Shown one piece after another: positions 51,001 to 62,790 of a stretch of DNA of 64,000 nucleotides. The notes beneath the pieces were generated by a model, which saw nothing but the letters and a program-made list of their open reading frames with translations, made no database searches and was not told where the DNA came from. The DNA is taken from positions 35,073,074 to 35,137,073 of the forward strand of contig OY365811.1 in the NCBI GenBank assembly GCA_959347315.1, in the 5' to 3' direction. Source of the DNA: Bimastos eiseni. Lineage: Eukaryota > Annelida > Clitellata > Crassiclitellata > Lumbricidae. The position numbers and the translations under genes are program-made. Each line of letters opens with the position of its first letter. The stretch's first letter is position 1.

Positions 51001-51562
51001 CTAAAAAAGTTTTCAATGACAAATCTTACTAACGGTAATAACTATTTAATTCGGTCATTCACAGAAAAGTTACTTCGAAATATGAAAGTATACAATATAA
51101 TGCAATTTCTAAGTAAGTCAAATGTCATTATAGCATAATAGAATATAAAAAAAACTCTGTTTCCCACCTGAGCCTATGTAATCAATTGTTACCATGTGCC
51201 GACATCTAACGACGTCGTTGTTAACTGTTCGTTATTTGGCCTTATTACTGCCTCGTTTCGACAATATAAGAGATAGGCCTACTTCTGAGAACTTCGAGGA
51301 AGGATCAAAATTGATCTTGAAAATGGGCTGGGATACAAATATCCAAAGAAAGAAATTTTGAAAATGTTCTGGAAGAGTTTGTTGAAAGATTAACAAGAAA
51401 AACGTTTAGGTAGATAGATAGGCCATATAAGTAGGCGTAGACCTATATTTATATGTTTCACCTTACAGTAGGCCTACAGTACAGCTATTTTGGTATTGCT
51501 TTGCTTCATGCTAATCAGGTTGTTTGACATGATGATATTATTTTCTTTGTTAATCCACTTAT

Positions 51563-51593
<31 letters not shown>

Positions 51594-51608
51594 CCACCCC
51601 AACTCCAC

Positions 51609-51641
<33 letters not shown>

Positions 51642-54600
51642 CACCTACTACTACTACTGTCATCGCATGTTATGTATGAAGGTTAGAGGATAAGCACTGC
51701 CATAGGTAGAATTAAGTGATATCATAATATTATTTTGCATATTCTATCAAAATGTTCTAAAAATGCACGGTTTGCTGCATTTAGACATAGTGAGCACTGT
51801 GAACCTAGATCCAAGAGTCTGGCACCAGAAACGATCAGTGACAATAGAAGCCTTGTCGAATTGAGCGGATACATAAAAGAGCGACACTTAATGGAGGATT
51901 TCATTGTAAATTAAACGTTGTAGGATTTTGTGCAAAATGCGATGAGGCATAAAAGAACAGCGACACAAATCTTAACGTGGTCCGAGTTTTATGTCCAAGT
52001 CAGTCATCAGACATTATTCATTTTATATTTACGAAATTGGTTTGCTATTCACATTTAAATGAGTCACACGTACGCAAGGACACACTAACGAGCGCACCAC
52101 TATCAGTCTGCGTCCAATGTCTGTCTGTCTGTCTGTCTGTCCATTGTCTGTCTGTCCATTGTCTGTCTGTCCATTGTCTGTCTGTCCATTGTCTGTCTGT
52201 CCATTGTCTGTCTGTTCATTGTCTCTGTGTTCAATGTGTGTCCGTCTATCGTCCGAATGTACGATCTATGCATGCATTCGTCTACGTATGTATCACTTTG
52301 TGTGAGTGTGTGTGTACGCGTGTGCGTGTGTATGTGTGTGTATGTGTGTGTATTATCAAATGTATATCTGCTAATTTTTCTCAGATCAACTTAGCATACG
52401 CAGCCAAGATGAGATAAATTAACGAGTGTATACCAGTCAGCTAGCATTTGTTCTGATCACGATTTTAGAACAGATTAGATTTCTATTGGATCTGGCAAGA
52501 CCAGATAAGACTAGATCAGATTTGATTTGATTTGATTAGTGGTCGTTGATCTCGATGATGATATACCTTGTTCCATGAAGAGATCTGTCTTGTCCATCGG
52601 ATATCCATCTGCAGCGATAGACTCGGCCTCAACCAGAATATTTGCACAGAATCCGTAACTCAGGCGATCAGTCAGCCTCCGAACTTTCCCAGAGAAACAG
52701 CCAAACTGGGAAGAAATATTGCCCATTGACATGATAACAATGTCCGTTTATTTTTTCAACAGACAACAACGCAGTATTATTACAGACATAGTATGAATTA
52801 ATAATGTCGGCAACCATGCAAGACCCCCATTACGATATGCATCTAATTTAATTTAGCCGTTGCCGCTTTTCTGGTGTCGAACTCAGTTCATCAGCTCTGC
52901 GTCACAGTGTGTTATTCGTTTCTCAATACAGTCTCAATACATGTATTATTAGTTTAAACATTTGGAAATGATCCCACAGGACTGAACACGTCGACATTCA
53001 CTCATAAAGGCAACGCATTCTTAAGTCACAGTCCAACGATGCTGCCGGAAGTGTCAGATCCGGTTGACTGGTCACCAGAGACAATAAGATACAAAGAGGT
53101 TTTTATGGAAGATGATAGAGAAGTCCGGTCGACAGTGGATTTGGATGGATGAGGACATTAGAGAACCATAGCGTCATGTTCAAGGCCTCTCAAAAACAGC
53201 TCCAGTTGCAGAAAGATAATGAAGGAAGCAATTCCTCAAACTGAACTCGTGACCCAACTATCGAGCGGTCAGCCCGTAACGTTCAATGTGTGCTGAGCGC
53301 GCGGGTTCGAGCCTCGTCCAGGGCGTCACTGTGTAGGGGCCTTGAGCAAGTCCTTCGCGCACCATTGCTCTGCAGTACAACTACAATTGCGCCGTCGAGG
53401 CGTGTCTGTATGCGCTTCTGAGCAAAAAGATGTTGGAAGAAGGGTGGTATCAAATTTCGGAAATGAATGAATGAACTATCGGTTTGAATTGTACTCAAAC
53501 AAAGTCAAGCTCGCTGTGAGGTATTATTAAAAGCAGAAATCTTAAAGCCTTTCGTTCAACCGTGGCGGGCATTGAACCCGCACATCTATGGTGGCCACCC
53601 ATTATATAGGATGAGTGCTCGCCATCCGTATAATAGAATTTCAATTGATAGTTAGAAGATGAAATCGTTTTAGGAATAGAAAAAACAACAAAACGGTTGT
53701 TGCTATCATTCCGTTTGAACCGGGCGATCCTGTTGCACGCATGCATCCAATTTTCTCTATGTTTTCAGTCGTGACATTTTAGACAATTAGACGATGTGCC
53801 AAAGGAAATGGCCGGAACGAACTGGTTCAACTGTTCGAACTGGAAATGGGGGGGTAGTTCTTATGTGGGATGCTTCAGTTGTCTTGGTTACGGGATTAGT
53901 ACGATGGTTACGCATACACGGGGTTGAGTGGGCTTGTGTCCAATGAAATACTTTATCAAGATTCCATACGGAGCAGACGATAACGATGTAGAACGTATAC
54001 ATGTACACTATTGTATATTATGTAATATTAATAATGATATATATGTATATATAGTATATACATTATGCATATAATTATGCATATAGTTAAATTGTTATTA
54101 TAATGGGTCTTAACTTTATTGTATATTTAGCAGTAGAATAATATTACGGTAGTAAGATATAAGCAGAGAGGGACAGTTCCTTGAGCTCGCTCTCAGAGGC
54201 AGCCATTGAAACGAAACTTTAGTGGTATCCTTTTTCTTATCCTCGGCGTATAATATTAGGGCGGATTGTCACTCTCGTCTTCCCATCTTTCTACTCCTCA
54301 CAGCTAAGTGAAACATAAATTTCCAGACAGATTTCTGCCCCGACGGAGGTTTGAACCCACGAACTCTTGGTTGAGAGTCGAGGAAGCTAACTAACAGACT
54401 AGTGCACATTAGGCAGGTATAAGCGAAATTAAGCTGGCTTAACGAGCTTAAGCTTAAAACCAGTTCAAAGCCAGAGAAATAGAGTCTCTCATAATTCTGT
54501 ATGCACGAGTTATAGCCGTAGCTTTGCATAACTTGGAAGTTTTTGGTCAATAAATGGTTTTTACTTCTCATTTATTTTAATTTTCTGAGTATCGCAGTTT

Positions 54601-57600
54601 GAGAAGACCGCCATTTCCTGGTTGTTTTATGGGCTTTATGGAAGACACTGAAATTTTTAAAAACCGCATCTTAATCTCATTGCCATCAACATGAAACTCA
54701 GGACAACTGCCAAAGCAGTTCTGAAACCACAGTTTTTTTACATCTTGTTCCATTGGTAGCTCAACACCTTGCCTTTGCCATCGTGGGCCCTTCTATGTGG
54801 AATGACCTACCCCCATAATTTGTGGCAAGTTTTTAATTTGACTCTCACCCTCATTCTTTCGTTGGCTGAATACTTTCTTATTTCTTCGGGGCTGCCACAC
54901 CTAGAGCGCTTCTGAATATAATGTGAATAGCACTATATAAATCATCAGATACGATACGATTAGGTCTCATATATATTTCTACATGTAACATTATATATAT
55001 CATAATAAATGCGTTCTACTAAGATCTTATGAACATCCAACGAAGGCTCCATAATATATGAATGAGCATTTATCTACCGCAGTTCCAATTTCCGTGTAGA
55101 AGACTTGATGTGTCAATGCATAGTGTTGATATCCGGGTCTTGTCATCAGTTTCCAGCATCCTCGTGACACTCGACATTTCTGCCTCGTCTTTCCGCTGCC
55201 ACACAGTTTCATGTCATGCATTTATTAAGCAGAAAAATGTCTGAAACTTCAGTTACAGCTTAGCTACAACAGACATTCCAAATTTGGCCCCCGGTCCACC
55301 AACGGGTTACAAATATAATTCTACACAAGTGTTTATATAGCACCATAATAAAGTCCTTTCTCACACTCCTCATCTTCCTCCGCCATTCTCCCTCTCCTCC
55401 GCCCCAAACCTCATCCTTTCCTTTGCCCTACTCATTTTCTCCTTCCTCCCTCTCGTTCGTCTTCTTCTCAATCTTCTCTTCCTCCGCTATCTTCCTCTAC
55501 TAGCTTCTTCTCCTCCGCCTCCTATTTCCTATCCATCTCCATATACTCCTCAATCGTCCCTTCCTTCTCCTTCTCCGGCTCCTCCTTCTAATTCGATGAG
55601 CATTTATATGTAATGGAGCAAGTGCAAATAAATCATGCATGAAAAATCGTTCATTGTTAGAGGGTAAGATGTTGGTCCGCCTGTTCAACGTCCTATAGGT
55701 CACAACAGCAAAAGATCAACGCGCATTCAATTAAAAGTTGCTTATGTTTAGACCCAACTGACCCTAAAGACCTCATAGAGTGCATGGAACTATAGACACG
55801 GACTTCAATTGCTCCTGAACATACAGTAAGTAGCCTACAACCGAAGACCAAAAGATGTTCCCATGCCACAACTGATTTGAACGAGATGCAGCAAGGTGAC
55901 TACTAACTTCTTTACGGGCATAATAGTTATACTAGTAATTGTAATAGAGTAGTTATATAGCGCTGATCAGAGGTGCAAGTTAACGCATATCAACGACAGA
56001 ATAGGCCTACTGTGATAAACGTGTATACCTACGCAGGGCCTAAGCTGGTGAAAATATTCCCGGTCAAAATCCCATCTATTAATTATAGATAGGCAAAGCA
56101 CACAGTTAAGCGTAAGGAAATCCCAAAGGGATTCTGTGAACAGTGGTCATTGTAGAATGAATAAGAGGCGGTTTATCTCGCAGCTCGTCCTCTTTCGGAA
56201 CTGAGATGGGGAAGGGTTATAGGCAATTCGTGGTAACTAAGAAATGCCACATGGGGCAGATAACTGATGTCTGTTTACATTGAGCAGTAAAGAGATGAAG
56301 ATGTTCATCTGAATGGCGCTGATAGACTACATGCATAGGTTGAAGAAAGCAAGCAATTACAATGGAAATTGACTGAAGGATTAGCGATGGTAAAGTTAAC
56401 AATTTATGTGTATTTACATTATATGGACTATGGTGCCAAACTAATATTACATGATTGCAGAAAACTAAAACAGTTTAAGCTATGCGGTCCACTGTGCACT
56501 TCTCCTCGAAATTTCTGTGCAATGGTTTAATTCAAAATCAAAAACATTCCTTTTCGACAAATCATTTGCTAATTCAACCTCCTCCGCTTACTTTTAAATG
56601 GTTCAATACTGACCACCACAAACACCGTCCTCATTGTCTGACCGTCCATTTGGAATAGAATCCAAACATCACTTTATAATATAAAGCGTAATCGAAGGAC
56701 ATATTATGTCCTTCGATTACGCTTTAGCTGGGCGTTTATATTTGCAAAACTGATCTTCTGAAAATTGACTTAATTATTATGTCTCTGTCTTGCTGTACTG
56801 TCCATCAGTACATTAGACACCAACGCAGGAGGAAAGTCATCTAAAGAATGAGACTGACCTGGTTCCGAAGAGTTCCGTGAGGCAGTCATCCGACTGTGAT
56901 TCCCTCATCGCTTCTCCAGTGACGATGGGACGAACGACGTCAGATGCGTTGACCTTCCGCGGTGGATAGGACAAAGACCAGAAGCCAGGAGCCAGTATAG
57001 CGCTCAGTCCTTACAGAAGAAGAACACGTGGACTAAATGTTAGACTTTGTGGATAGACACGTAAGGCTGAGAGCTCATTATGCAGTAAAAAAACAATAAG
57101 ATCATAGTAGCATCATAAAAGAAGTCAACTCAGGATGCCATCGAAAGCGATGTTGCTAGTGTCTGTGAACACAAATGTTGCAATAAATCTTCTCTCGAGG
57201 GGTGTGACGCAGCTTGGTGACGGTATGATTCGAAGTTATGTTAAAGAGAACTACACTGATGATTGTTACCGACATATGACTACAACTATCTTTTTATGCT
57301 CAAAGTAATGTATAGAAATAATCTATTCCACTGAACAATGACATCTTGTTGTTTTAAGTTATTGTCTTGTTGTACAATCAGCGCAACTGTGGTTATCTGC
57401 ATAGTCTCCGTTGCACATACATAACAACACTCACGGTTGTAGTACGTAGGTTGTCTCTGCCTGATCAACGGCATGGCCCTGTCACTGATGCTATCGGCTT
57501 TCTGCTGGGTCAGTTCAATTCGTCGTACGATGTCATTGGGAAGCAGTAAGTCCTTAGCATTGCCCTCCAGTCGAGATATAAGGACGGACAGCTGCCCTAT

Positions 57601-60600
57601 AAGGTGGTACAAACGGAACGTAATGTTATGACCCTTAAACCAGAACTCAGAAACGACTACCAATAAGAATTAGCGATGAATGACGTCAATAAGCAATACT
57701 TGTAGACACAATAGAAAAAAATACTAAATAAAATAAATGAAGAACAGTCGAAAATCTCTCTCCGGTATACAGTAAAGAATAGGCAACGAAATATTACATT
57801 CTACAAAAACACAAAACTTACTTTCAACTACAGTGAAAACAGTAACTGTAAATAAAATAGTAGGCTTATCAGTCATAGCAATGGCTGTAAATAACAACTA
57901 TACCAATAGGTCTAACGATACCAACAACGACTGCAAATATAACAGAACTCGAAAATTGCTACCAATGGTAATTTTAACCCAAAGTTTTCAAGATTCAAAT
58001 TCAAAGCCAACACGATAAACGATACAGTACCTGTTCTGATTTAATACACTAAAGTCTTGTATAAAAACGATAACATTCTATAGATGATTCATAAATGAAT
58101 ATACCGCTCCTATTGTTATAGCTGGTGTCATTTGCCCGCTTTGGTTTGGATTTATACCCGCTGGTGGGCCAGTGGTGGTAGAGGAATGGAGGGCTTGGAA
58201 CAAGAAAGGTGGGACAATGCCTATATTTCCTGGCAATGAATAAATGATCATGTCCGGGGCTATGTGGGTCTAAACAGCCTACAGACGACGACGCTACTGA
58301 CGGCTGGAAACGCTGAAGGTTTCCAGGCCCGTAGCCAGAAGCAAAATCTAGCTGAGTCAAATCCATGGGCGTCTATAGGTGGGGCAGAGGGTCACTTGCC
58401 CCTCTGAAACATGCCTGATCATAGTATTTCATAAAACAGTATTATGCGATTTACCAGCATATTTTTCATGTTGCCTACTGTAACACTGGCACACCATAGT
58501 TGGAGTTGTTCAGCTGCTTTATTTGATAATGTAGCCGGGGTTTGTGCTCTATGAGCGATGGGTGCGTTGACCTGTACCATTGGGACGAAGCAGCAAATGT
58601 GGCTGCCTGCTGTCTGGCGGCTGGCGCCAGTCCTTTGGGTGGGCTACATGCTGACTGCAGTGCGATATAATCAGCAGTGCTAGCTAGCTAGCTAGCTCTT
58701 TGCTTCTACTAAAAACACAATTAATCGAGTCCATTTTAAGCTGGAACAGTGTATTCAAAAATCTGGGGAGTACGCAAACTTGACGACTGTGTGCCGCATT
58801 TACAGCCACAAGTTTCAGAAGAAGTTTACAACAAACAGCCAACTGGCAAAAACGAGCGATGTAATTGACCACACAGAATTATTCCATACATCCATCAGAG
58901 TAGCTCTCGTGACAGCGTTAGCTCTGTAACAACCCATACAACCAAAAGGTCTTTCAGTACAGGTACCTCCAGGAGAATTAAAACCCGGCTCCGTTAAACA
59001 ACTGATGACGAACGTTTATGAACGTTTGCCAGATTTGCTGCATCACCCTAATCGTATACAGGTCCAACCATACGTTGGCCAGGCCCACCACCCATACGAT
59101 GATCATTTGCGGTACAAAGCCTCACGAAAACAAACATTCACCGAAACAAACATTTACCAACACAAACATTCGCCAAAACAAACATTCACCAAAACAAACA
59201 TTCACCAAAACAAACATTCACCAAAACAAACATTCACCAAAACAAACATTCACCAAAACAAACATTCACCAAAACAAAAATGAGTTCATCCACACTGTGA
59301 TTGATTGTTACAGACAAGAACCAAGAAGACTGCAATGCTTGTTTCAGGGAATGGAATTAAGCCTTTGTTGTAAAGATGAATCGCCTTCTTATTAGCACCT
59401 GCACTTTACATGATAGTTTTAAAAATAAGATTCATAGTTGTCTAAATATTTATTAGCAGTTATTTTTAAATCGTGTGCAGCGTGCAGCCTTGCAGAATAA
59501 TAATAATAATATCATTCGGGAAACTATTTTGAAAATTAGCAACTTATAGTAATTATTCCTTTTGCCCTACTAGAAATTTTCTATGGACGCCATTGGCAAA
59601 TCCTCCACTATCTCATCCCCGTGCTCTCCACTTCCACATTCCAACCCTCGCATTTTGGTCGGTCGCATCCCTTTCATATCCCTCTATCCTCGTAGGCGTA
59701 TACCTACTGGATTTCCTGCATCGCCTCGTCTTGCCTCAGCGTGGCCACTGGCCTCGCTAAAGCGAGTGGAATCCGACATTAATCCCATGAATCGTTCCGT
59801 GGCAAATCCCTTAAATCCCGATCCATGCATGCTAAACACGTCTACATGTATACAAACGAGAAGGTGACACGCCACAAGGCTGGCCAAGCTCGTACTGTTG
59901 CTATATAAATACCAGATTACGTAACGTTATGTCCGTGGCTGGAATAGTTATTCTCGGTGGTCTGCATGTAGTTAGGCTTTGTTGAACCATATCCGCTGCA
60001 TGTGAAACGCTGTCCCATTTATGTTCAGTATGGGTTTACTTGTTGGTATGAATGAGTTTCTTTGGGGCAGGGCGTCAAACATTCTTGTAATGGCGGACCT
60101 GTAACAATATTTTCCAACAAGTGGTGGGCGAGAATGAGGATAATGGGGTAGGATCTAAGAGGGGCCTCTGGTATCGGAAGGCGCTATATATGTTCCATTA
60201 CGATTACAATTGCAATACAAACAGTTGACTTAGAATTTGAAAACGTGATCTGATATATCAATTACAAACATAATATTCCGTACAATGTACATAAATTTAT
60301 GTTGAGTCGGCATCACGTCTCAAACTGTCTGCAAACATATATGTTAACCATTTTCTAAACGATAAAACTTGCGGTGCAACGCTCTGTCATACAGAGCGAA
60401 CACTGAACAAAGAAAGCTTCAGTGTGAAACACTTCGCTTTGCCTTTCTGCTCTTAGAACATACAAGAAGCCTGAAGGTATACTGAGTGTAAAAGTGCCTT
60501 GGAAAATTCTAGGTAATATAGCCAGATGTTTATTTCTTCTTATCCGTTTTGCAATAATTATGCGTTCAGGATGGGTTCAATTGCTGAAGGTGTGAACATA

Positions 60601-61731
60601 GTGAAACCACTACCTACAGCAAATTCGGTGTAGAACTGCAGATGGACAGATTCCAATGCCAGTGTAATTTTCGTAACTGAATCGTCAGCGAAACATCCGC
60701 TTCCTACGAAGCGTTTTCTGGTTTCCATGATCGGTTGTATAGACCCCATGAATTGTTGTTTGGTTCCTATGAAGCCTCGGCTGGTTCCCATGAATTGTAG
60801 TCTGGTTTCTATTTATTGCCTTCTGGTTCCTATGTTACTATGACCTGTTGCCCGGTTCCTACATCCTCTGTTGCCTGGTTCCTATAATTATGACCTGCTG
60901 CATGGTTCCTATACGAATTGTTCTCTGGTTCCTTTTTGACCTGTTGTCAAGGTTCCAATATGACCTGTTGCCTGGATCCTATATGACCTGTTGGCTAGTA
61001 TCTTATATGGCCTGTTGGCTGGTACCTATAGCCCTATTGCTAGTTCCTATGACTATGACCTGTTGCCTAATTCACCTTTCTTATTTTGCCTGGTTCCTAT
61101 AATAATGATCTTTTGCATGGTTCCTATAATAGTGACCTGTTGTCTGGTTCCTATATCACTTGTTGCCTGGTTCCTGTTATAATGACCTGGTGCCTGGTAC
61201 CTACATCCCACGTTGCCTGGTTCCTATAATATTAACCTGTTACCTGGTTCGCATCATGTGCGTTTTCTGCAGCTTTGAAATCAAGAGTTTTCCAAAGCGA
61301 CATCCGCAGTCAGGCAATCTAAAATGATCTGATGATTTGATTTGATAATCACATTTTCGACCGGAACCATAATGGTCGACTTCATCATCAATAATCAAAT
61401 GACGATCTCTACCTTCCACAATTCGAGACCCGATTATGGCGTCTAGGTTGAGTTTGTTTTCCACTCTTTCCATGAACGCCAATCCACTGTCCATTGCATC
61501 CAAAACCTTCTCCAGCAGCTCCAGCATCTCATCGGTTGCCAGTGGCAACGACCGGTGATGACGCGCCTGTCTCCGCATCTGGTCTTCGCTCGAAGTCGGT
61601 GATTGGTTTCCTGAGGAAGAAGCGGAGGACGGAGATGGATTGGCTGAATCCGGCTGCAGAGAAGAGCAGCGTCGGATACAAGGAAGTCCCGATAGAAGGA
61701 AGAAGAAGATACAGAGGCAGAGAACATCCAT
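46912..61731 (-). CDS. C16orf89: C16orf89/UPF0764-like secreted protein, 7 coding exons
   Basis: Minus-strand spliced CDS, 5' to 3': 61731-61413, 57596-57435, 57009-56859, 55195-55078, 52705-52567, 47887-47774, 47069-46912; 1161 nt, 386 aa, GT-AG with matching phases. The N-terminus MDVLCLCIFFFLLSGLPC is a signal-peptide-like segment, followed by a Ser/Pro-rich linker (about 23-50). Family-typical blocks follow: LEKVLDAMDSGLAFMERVEN with LNLDAIIGSRIVE; QRQPTYYN; SDDCLTELFGT; CRVSRGCWKLMTRPG with YALTHQVFY; YPMDKTDLFMEQAALCGVLG; AILHWQRHPAGCWGE; and FKREERILTDGC..H.TAVAL. The family is secreted and strongly expressed in mammalian thyroid; its molecular function is not established. Many cysteines and possible N-glycosylation sites (NAS, NST) suit secretion. 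Length is close to human (about 400 aa). Confidence 0.93.
47312..47365 (-). mobile_element. LINE 3' tail fragment (C16orf89-like intron 6)
   Basis: TTTATATAGCGCCTCTCCAA then GATATCTACTCAGAGACACT: the longest clean copy of the dispersed tail core, in reverse orientation. A second, shorter copy lies at 47437-47449. Confidence 0.55.
47774..47887 (-). CDS. C16orf89: C16orf89-like coding exon 6
   Basis: Residues 297-334: LCGVLGFDEFFRKPWLEAIL, then HWQRHPAGCWGEYSDE, the LCG..GF..F....WLEAIL.WQ...GC.GE block. Phase 1 in and out. Confidence 0.94.
49034..49591. mobile_element. hAT MITE, 558 bp, perfect 8-bp target duplication
   Basis: The element starts CAGTGTTGGGTATGAGTTAA, ends (reversed) CAGCTTTGGGTAAACTCAC, and is flanked by identical CTGACATA copies at 49026-49033 and 49592-49599. 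CAG.G.TGGG termini and an 8-bp duplication are classic hAT traits. Its interior is full of GAGTTAACTC and GAGTTTAAAC motifs in both orientations, so it folds back extensively. No transposase frame. Confidence 0.9.
49678..49739. repeat. Near-perfect palindrome (62 bp)
   Basis: Arms of 10 bp plus 17 bp (CACTTACTCCCACGCTA against its exact complement) separated by a 2-nt mismatch, with a CGTA loop. It lies in an intron, 87 bp beyond the hAT MITE. Confidence 0.9.
50704..50942 (-). mobile_element. U2 snRNA-derived retrosequence
   Basis: The minus strand begins TTTGGCTAAGATCAA, then GTCAGCTTAATACCTGATAC, both near-identical to the 5' third of U2 snRNA. The U2 branch-site recognition sequence GTAGTA between them is replaced and no U2 3' domain follows, so it is not a functional U2 gene. 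The 3' end is A-rich (AAATATAAAAAA), and the direct repeat AGGCTGTT brackets it at 50696-50703 and 50943-50950, as after retroposition. It may be a SINE with a U2 head or a chimeric pseudogene. Confidence 0.5.
51559..51658. repeat. (CTA)n trinucleotide runs
   Basis: Three CTA/ACT runs separated by CCACC-type interruptions; intronic. Confidence 0.9.
52118..52215. repeat. 15-bp CCATTGTCTGTCTGT minisatellite
   Basis: About six units with few changes, followed by TG-rich sequence (52295-52352). Intronic in the C16orf89-like gene. Confidence 0.93.
52567..52705 (-). CDS. C16orf89: C16orf89-like coding exon 5
   Basis: Residues 251-296: FGCFSGKVRRLTDRLSYGFC, then ANILVEAESIAADGYPMDKT and DLFMEQ, equivalent to the YC.NI..E......P...DLFMEQ block of the family. 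Confidence 0.93.
53263..53473 (+). mobile_element. tRNA-derived SINE, 5'-truncated
   Basis: Shares the B-box region (GGGTTCGAGCC) and body with the copy at 17023-17265 but lacks the A-box. It ends in ATGAATGAATG and is flanked by AACTATC at 53256-53262 and 53474-53480, a probable target duplication. Confidence 0.78.
54730..54965 (+). mobile_element. L2/CR1-like LINE 3' end with tail
   Basis: A decayed frame gives LAFAIVGPSMWNDLPP, the AFSV.AP.LWN.LP motif of L2/CR1 polymerases. It is followed about 120 bp later by GAGCGCTTCTGAATATAATG then AGCACTATATAAATCATCAG and ATACGATACGAT. This copy links the dispersed GCGCTATATAAA motif to a LINE 3' UTR. Confidence 0.68.
55078..55195 (-). CDS. C16orf89: C16orf89-like coding exon 4 (most conserved block)
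   Basis: Residues 211-250: CRVSRGCWKLMTRPGYQHYA and LTHQVFYTEIGTA, the family hallmark of C..S..CW.LMT.PG...Y.L.HQ. Phase 2 in, 0 out. Confidence 0.94.
56683..56725. repeat. Perfect palindrome, 21-bp arms, 1-nt spacer
   Basis: AAAGCGTAATCGAAGGACAT plus A is mirrored exactly by its reverse complement. Intronic (C16orf89-like intron 3). Such compact inverted duplications are often replication template-switch scars. Confidence 0.93.
56859..57009 (-). CDS. C16orf89: C16orf89-like coding exon 3
   Basis: Residues 161-210: LAPGFWSLSYPPRKVNASDV, then ESQSDDCLTELFGT. NAS is a possible N-glycosylation site. Phase 1 in, 2 out. Confidence 0.9.
57435..57596 (-). CDS. C16orf89: C16orf89-like coding exon 2
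   Basis: Residues 107-160: GQLSVLISRLEGNAKDLLLP through PLIRQRQPTYYN. Mostly helical in character. The acceptor CTTATAG and phase 1 join exactly to exon 1. Confidence 0.88.
58049..59100. other. Intron 1 sequence of the C16orf89-like gene, unresolved
   Basis: It includes CAGGCCCGTAGCCAG-like and GGGCGTCTATAGGTGGGGCA strings that resemble DNA-transposon ends, but no matching partner end was found, and a GCTA run at 58681-58698. No exon seen. Confidence 0.4.
59127..59280. repeat. 16-bp minisatellite (ACAAACATTCACCAAA)
   Basis: About nine to ten units, the later ones identical. In intron 1 of the C16orf89-like gene. Confidence 0.93.
60690..61245. repeat. Degenerate about 22-bp repeat array
   Basis: Many diverged copies of GACCTGTTGCCTGGTTCCTA with variable spacers (18-30 bp), ending about 170 bp downstream of coding exon 1. 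The divergence suggests an old array. Confidence 0.85.
61413..61731 (-). CDS. C16orf89: C16orf89-like coding exon 1 (signal peptide)
   Basis: Residues 1-106 plus one base. The start ATG at 61731-61729 is chosen because a hydrophobic signal sequence follows at once. An acceptor-like TTTTCTTTTTAAG ends at 61759, implying an upstream non-coding exon. Upstream in-frame ATGs exist but would bury the signal sequence. Confidence 0.85.
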
Positions 61732-62647
61732 CACAGGTAGACCAACGATGACGCTCGGCTTAAAAAGAAAACACGTCGCAGTCGATGATCCAGGCATGCA
61801 TGTTACGATATGACAGATATTGAAAGTGCGCACGCTGTACATGCCTATCATGTCGAAGGATACATGGTGTATTCTATCTAGTTGGGTGTTCCTTCAGAGA
61901 AATATCGCCATCATAAGTTTCCCATATATAATAACACATAATAGAATTAGTAAGTAACTCACTGTATGTGGGTAGAGAAGCTGGCTTCATTTGCATATGA
62001 TAAACACACATAGACTGCATTCAATGCAATGCAAAAAAAATTTTTAAATGAACCATAGTACGGCTGCAGTTAAATTCCACGCTTGTTATTTATAACTTGT
62101 CATCACTATACTTGTAATCATAGACCTATTGCGATTTATCAATTAGAATTAAAGCTATTTATGTTATATATATCAATCGATCAATCAATTTCAATATTAT
62201 ATATAAGGCCACCAGTTACAGAACGAATAAAACGAGTCACCTTTTACAAACGCAAACCTAAAATGAGAATAAAAGCTTTGCCCCAAACATTTTTATGACC
62301 AATATCCCTCTTCCCTTCTCTTCACTCACCTCTTCCTTTTTCTCTCCCTTTCCCTTTTTCGACCTCCTCCTTCCTCTAAGCATAAATTCAACGGGCTTCG
62401 TCCTCCACCATGAAGTTACTCACAGAAACACAATGCAATATTTGTTACACTTGTTGACGTGTTGACGACACTGGTACCAGAACGGAACGAATTAAAGAAA
62501 GTCACTCGTCAATCACTGGCATTCATTGAAAGGTCAGAACTTTCCATCAAAGCAGATGGATTCTAATATGGCCAAAGTGCAGGCACATGACAGGACACAC
62601 CATGTCACACCGCAAAGCTACATGCATGATAGAGATAGAGAGCTTAC

Positions 62648-62790
62648 CTTTGCCGTTTTTCTGCTGAACCGAATTTGCTAATGATGCTTTTGTCTTTCTG
62701 CGGCTTTTCCTTGGTTCAAAGGATCTGCTGGATTCTAATTTCGATGCCGTTTCAACGTAGAACCTTATTCGCAGGGGGTTCAAACGGTTA
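62648..62790 (-). other. Possible 5' non-coding exon of the C16orf89-like gene
   Basis: A good minus-strand donor (CAAAG|GTAAGC, GT at plus 62647-62646) lies upstream of the acceptor at 61759. The start of this putative exon is not defined. Splice-motif evidence only. Confidence 0.3.

Noticed and set aside
58310..58430. DNA-transposon ends (CCCGTAGCCAG and GGGCGTCTATAGG strings)
   Set aside because: No matching opposite terminus or target duplication could be found.
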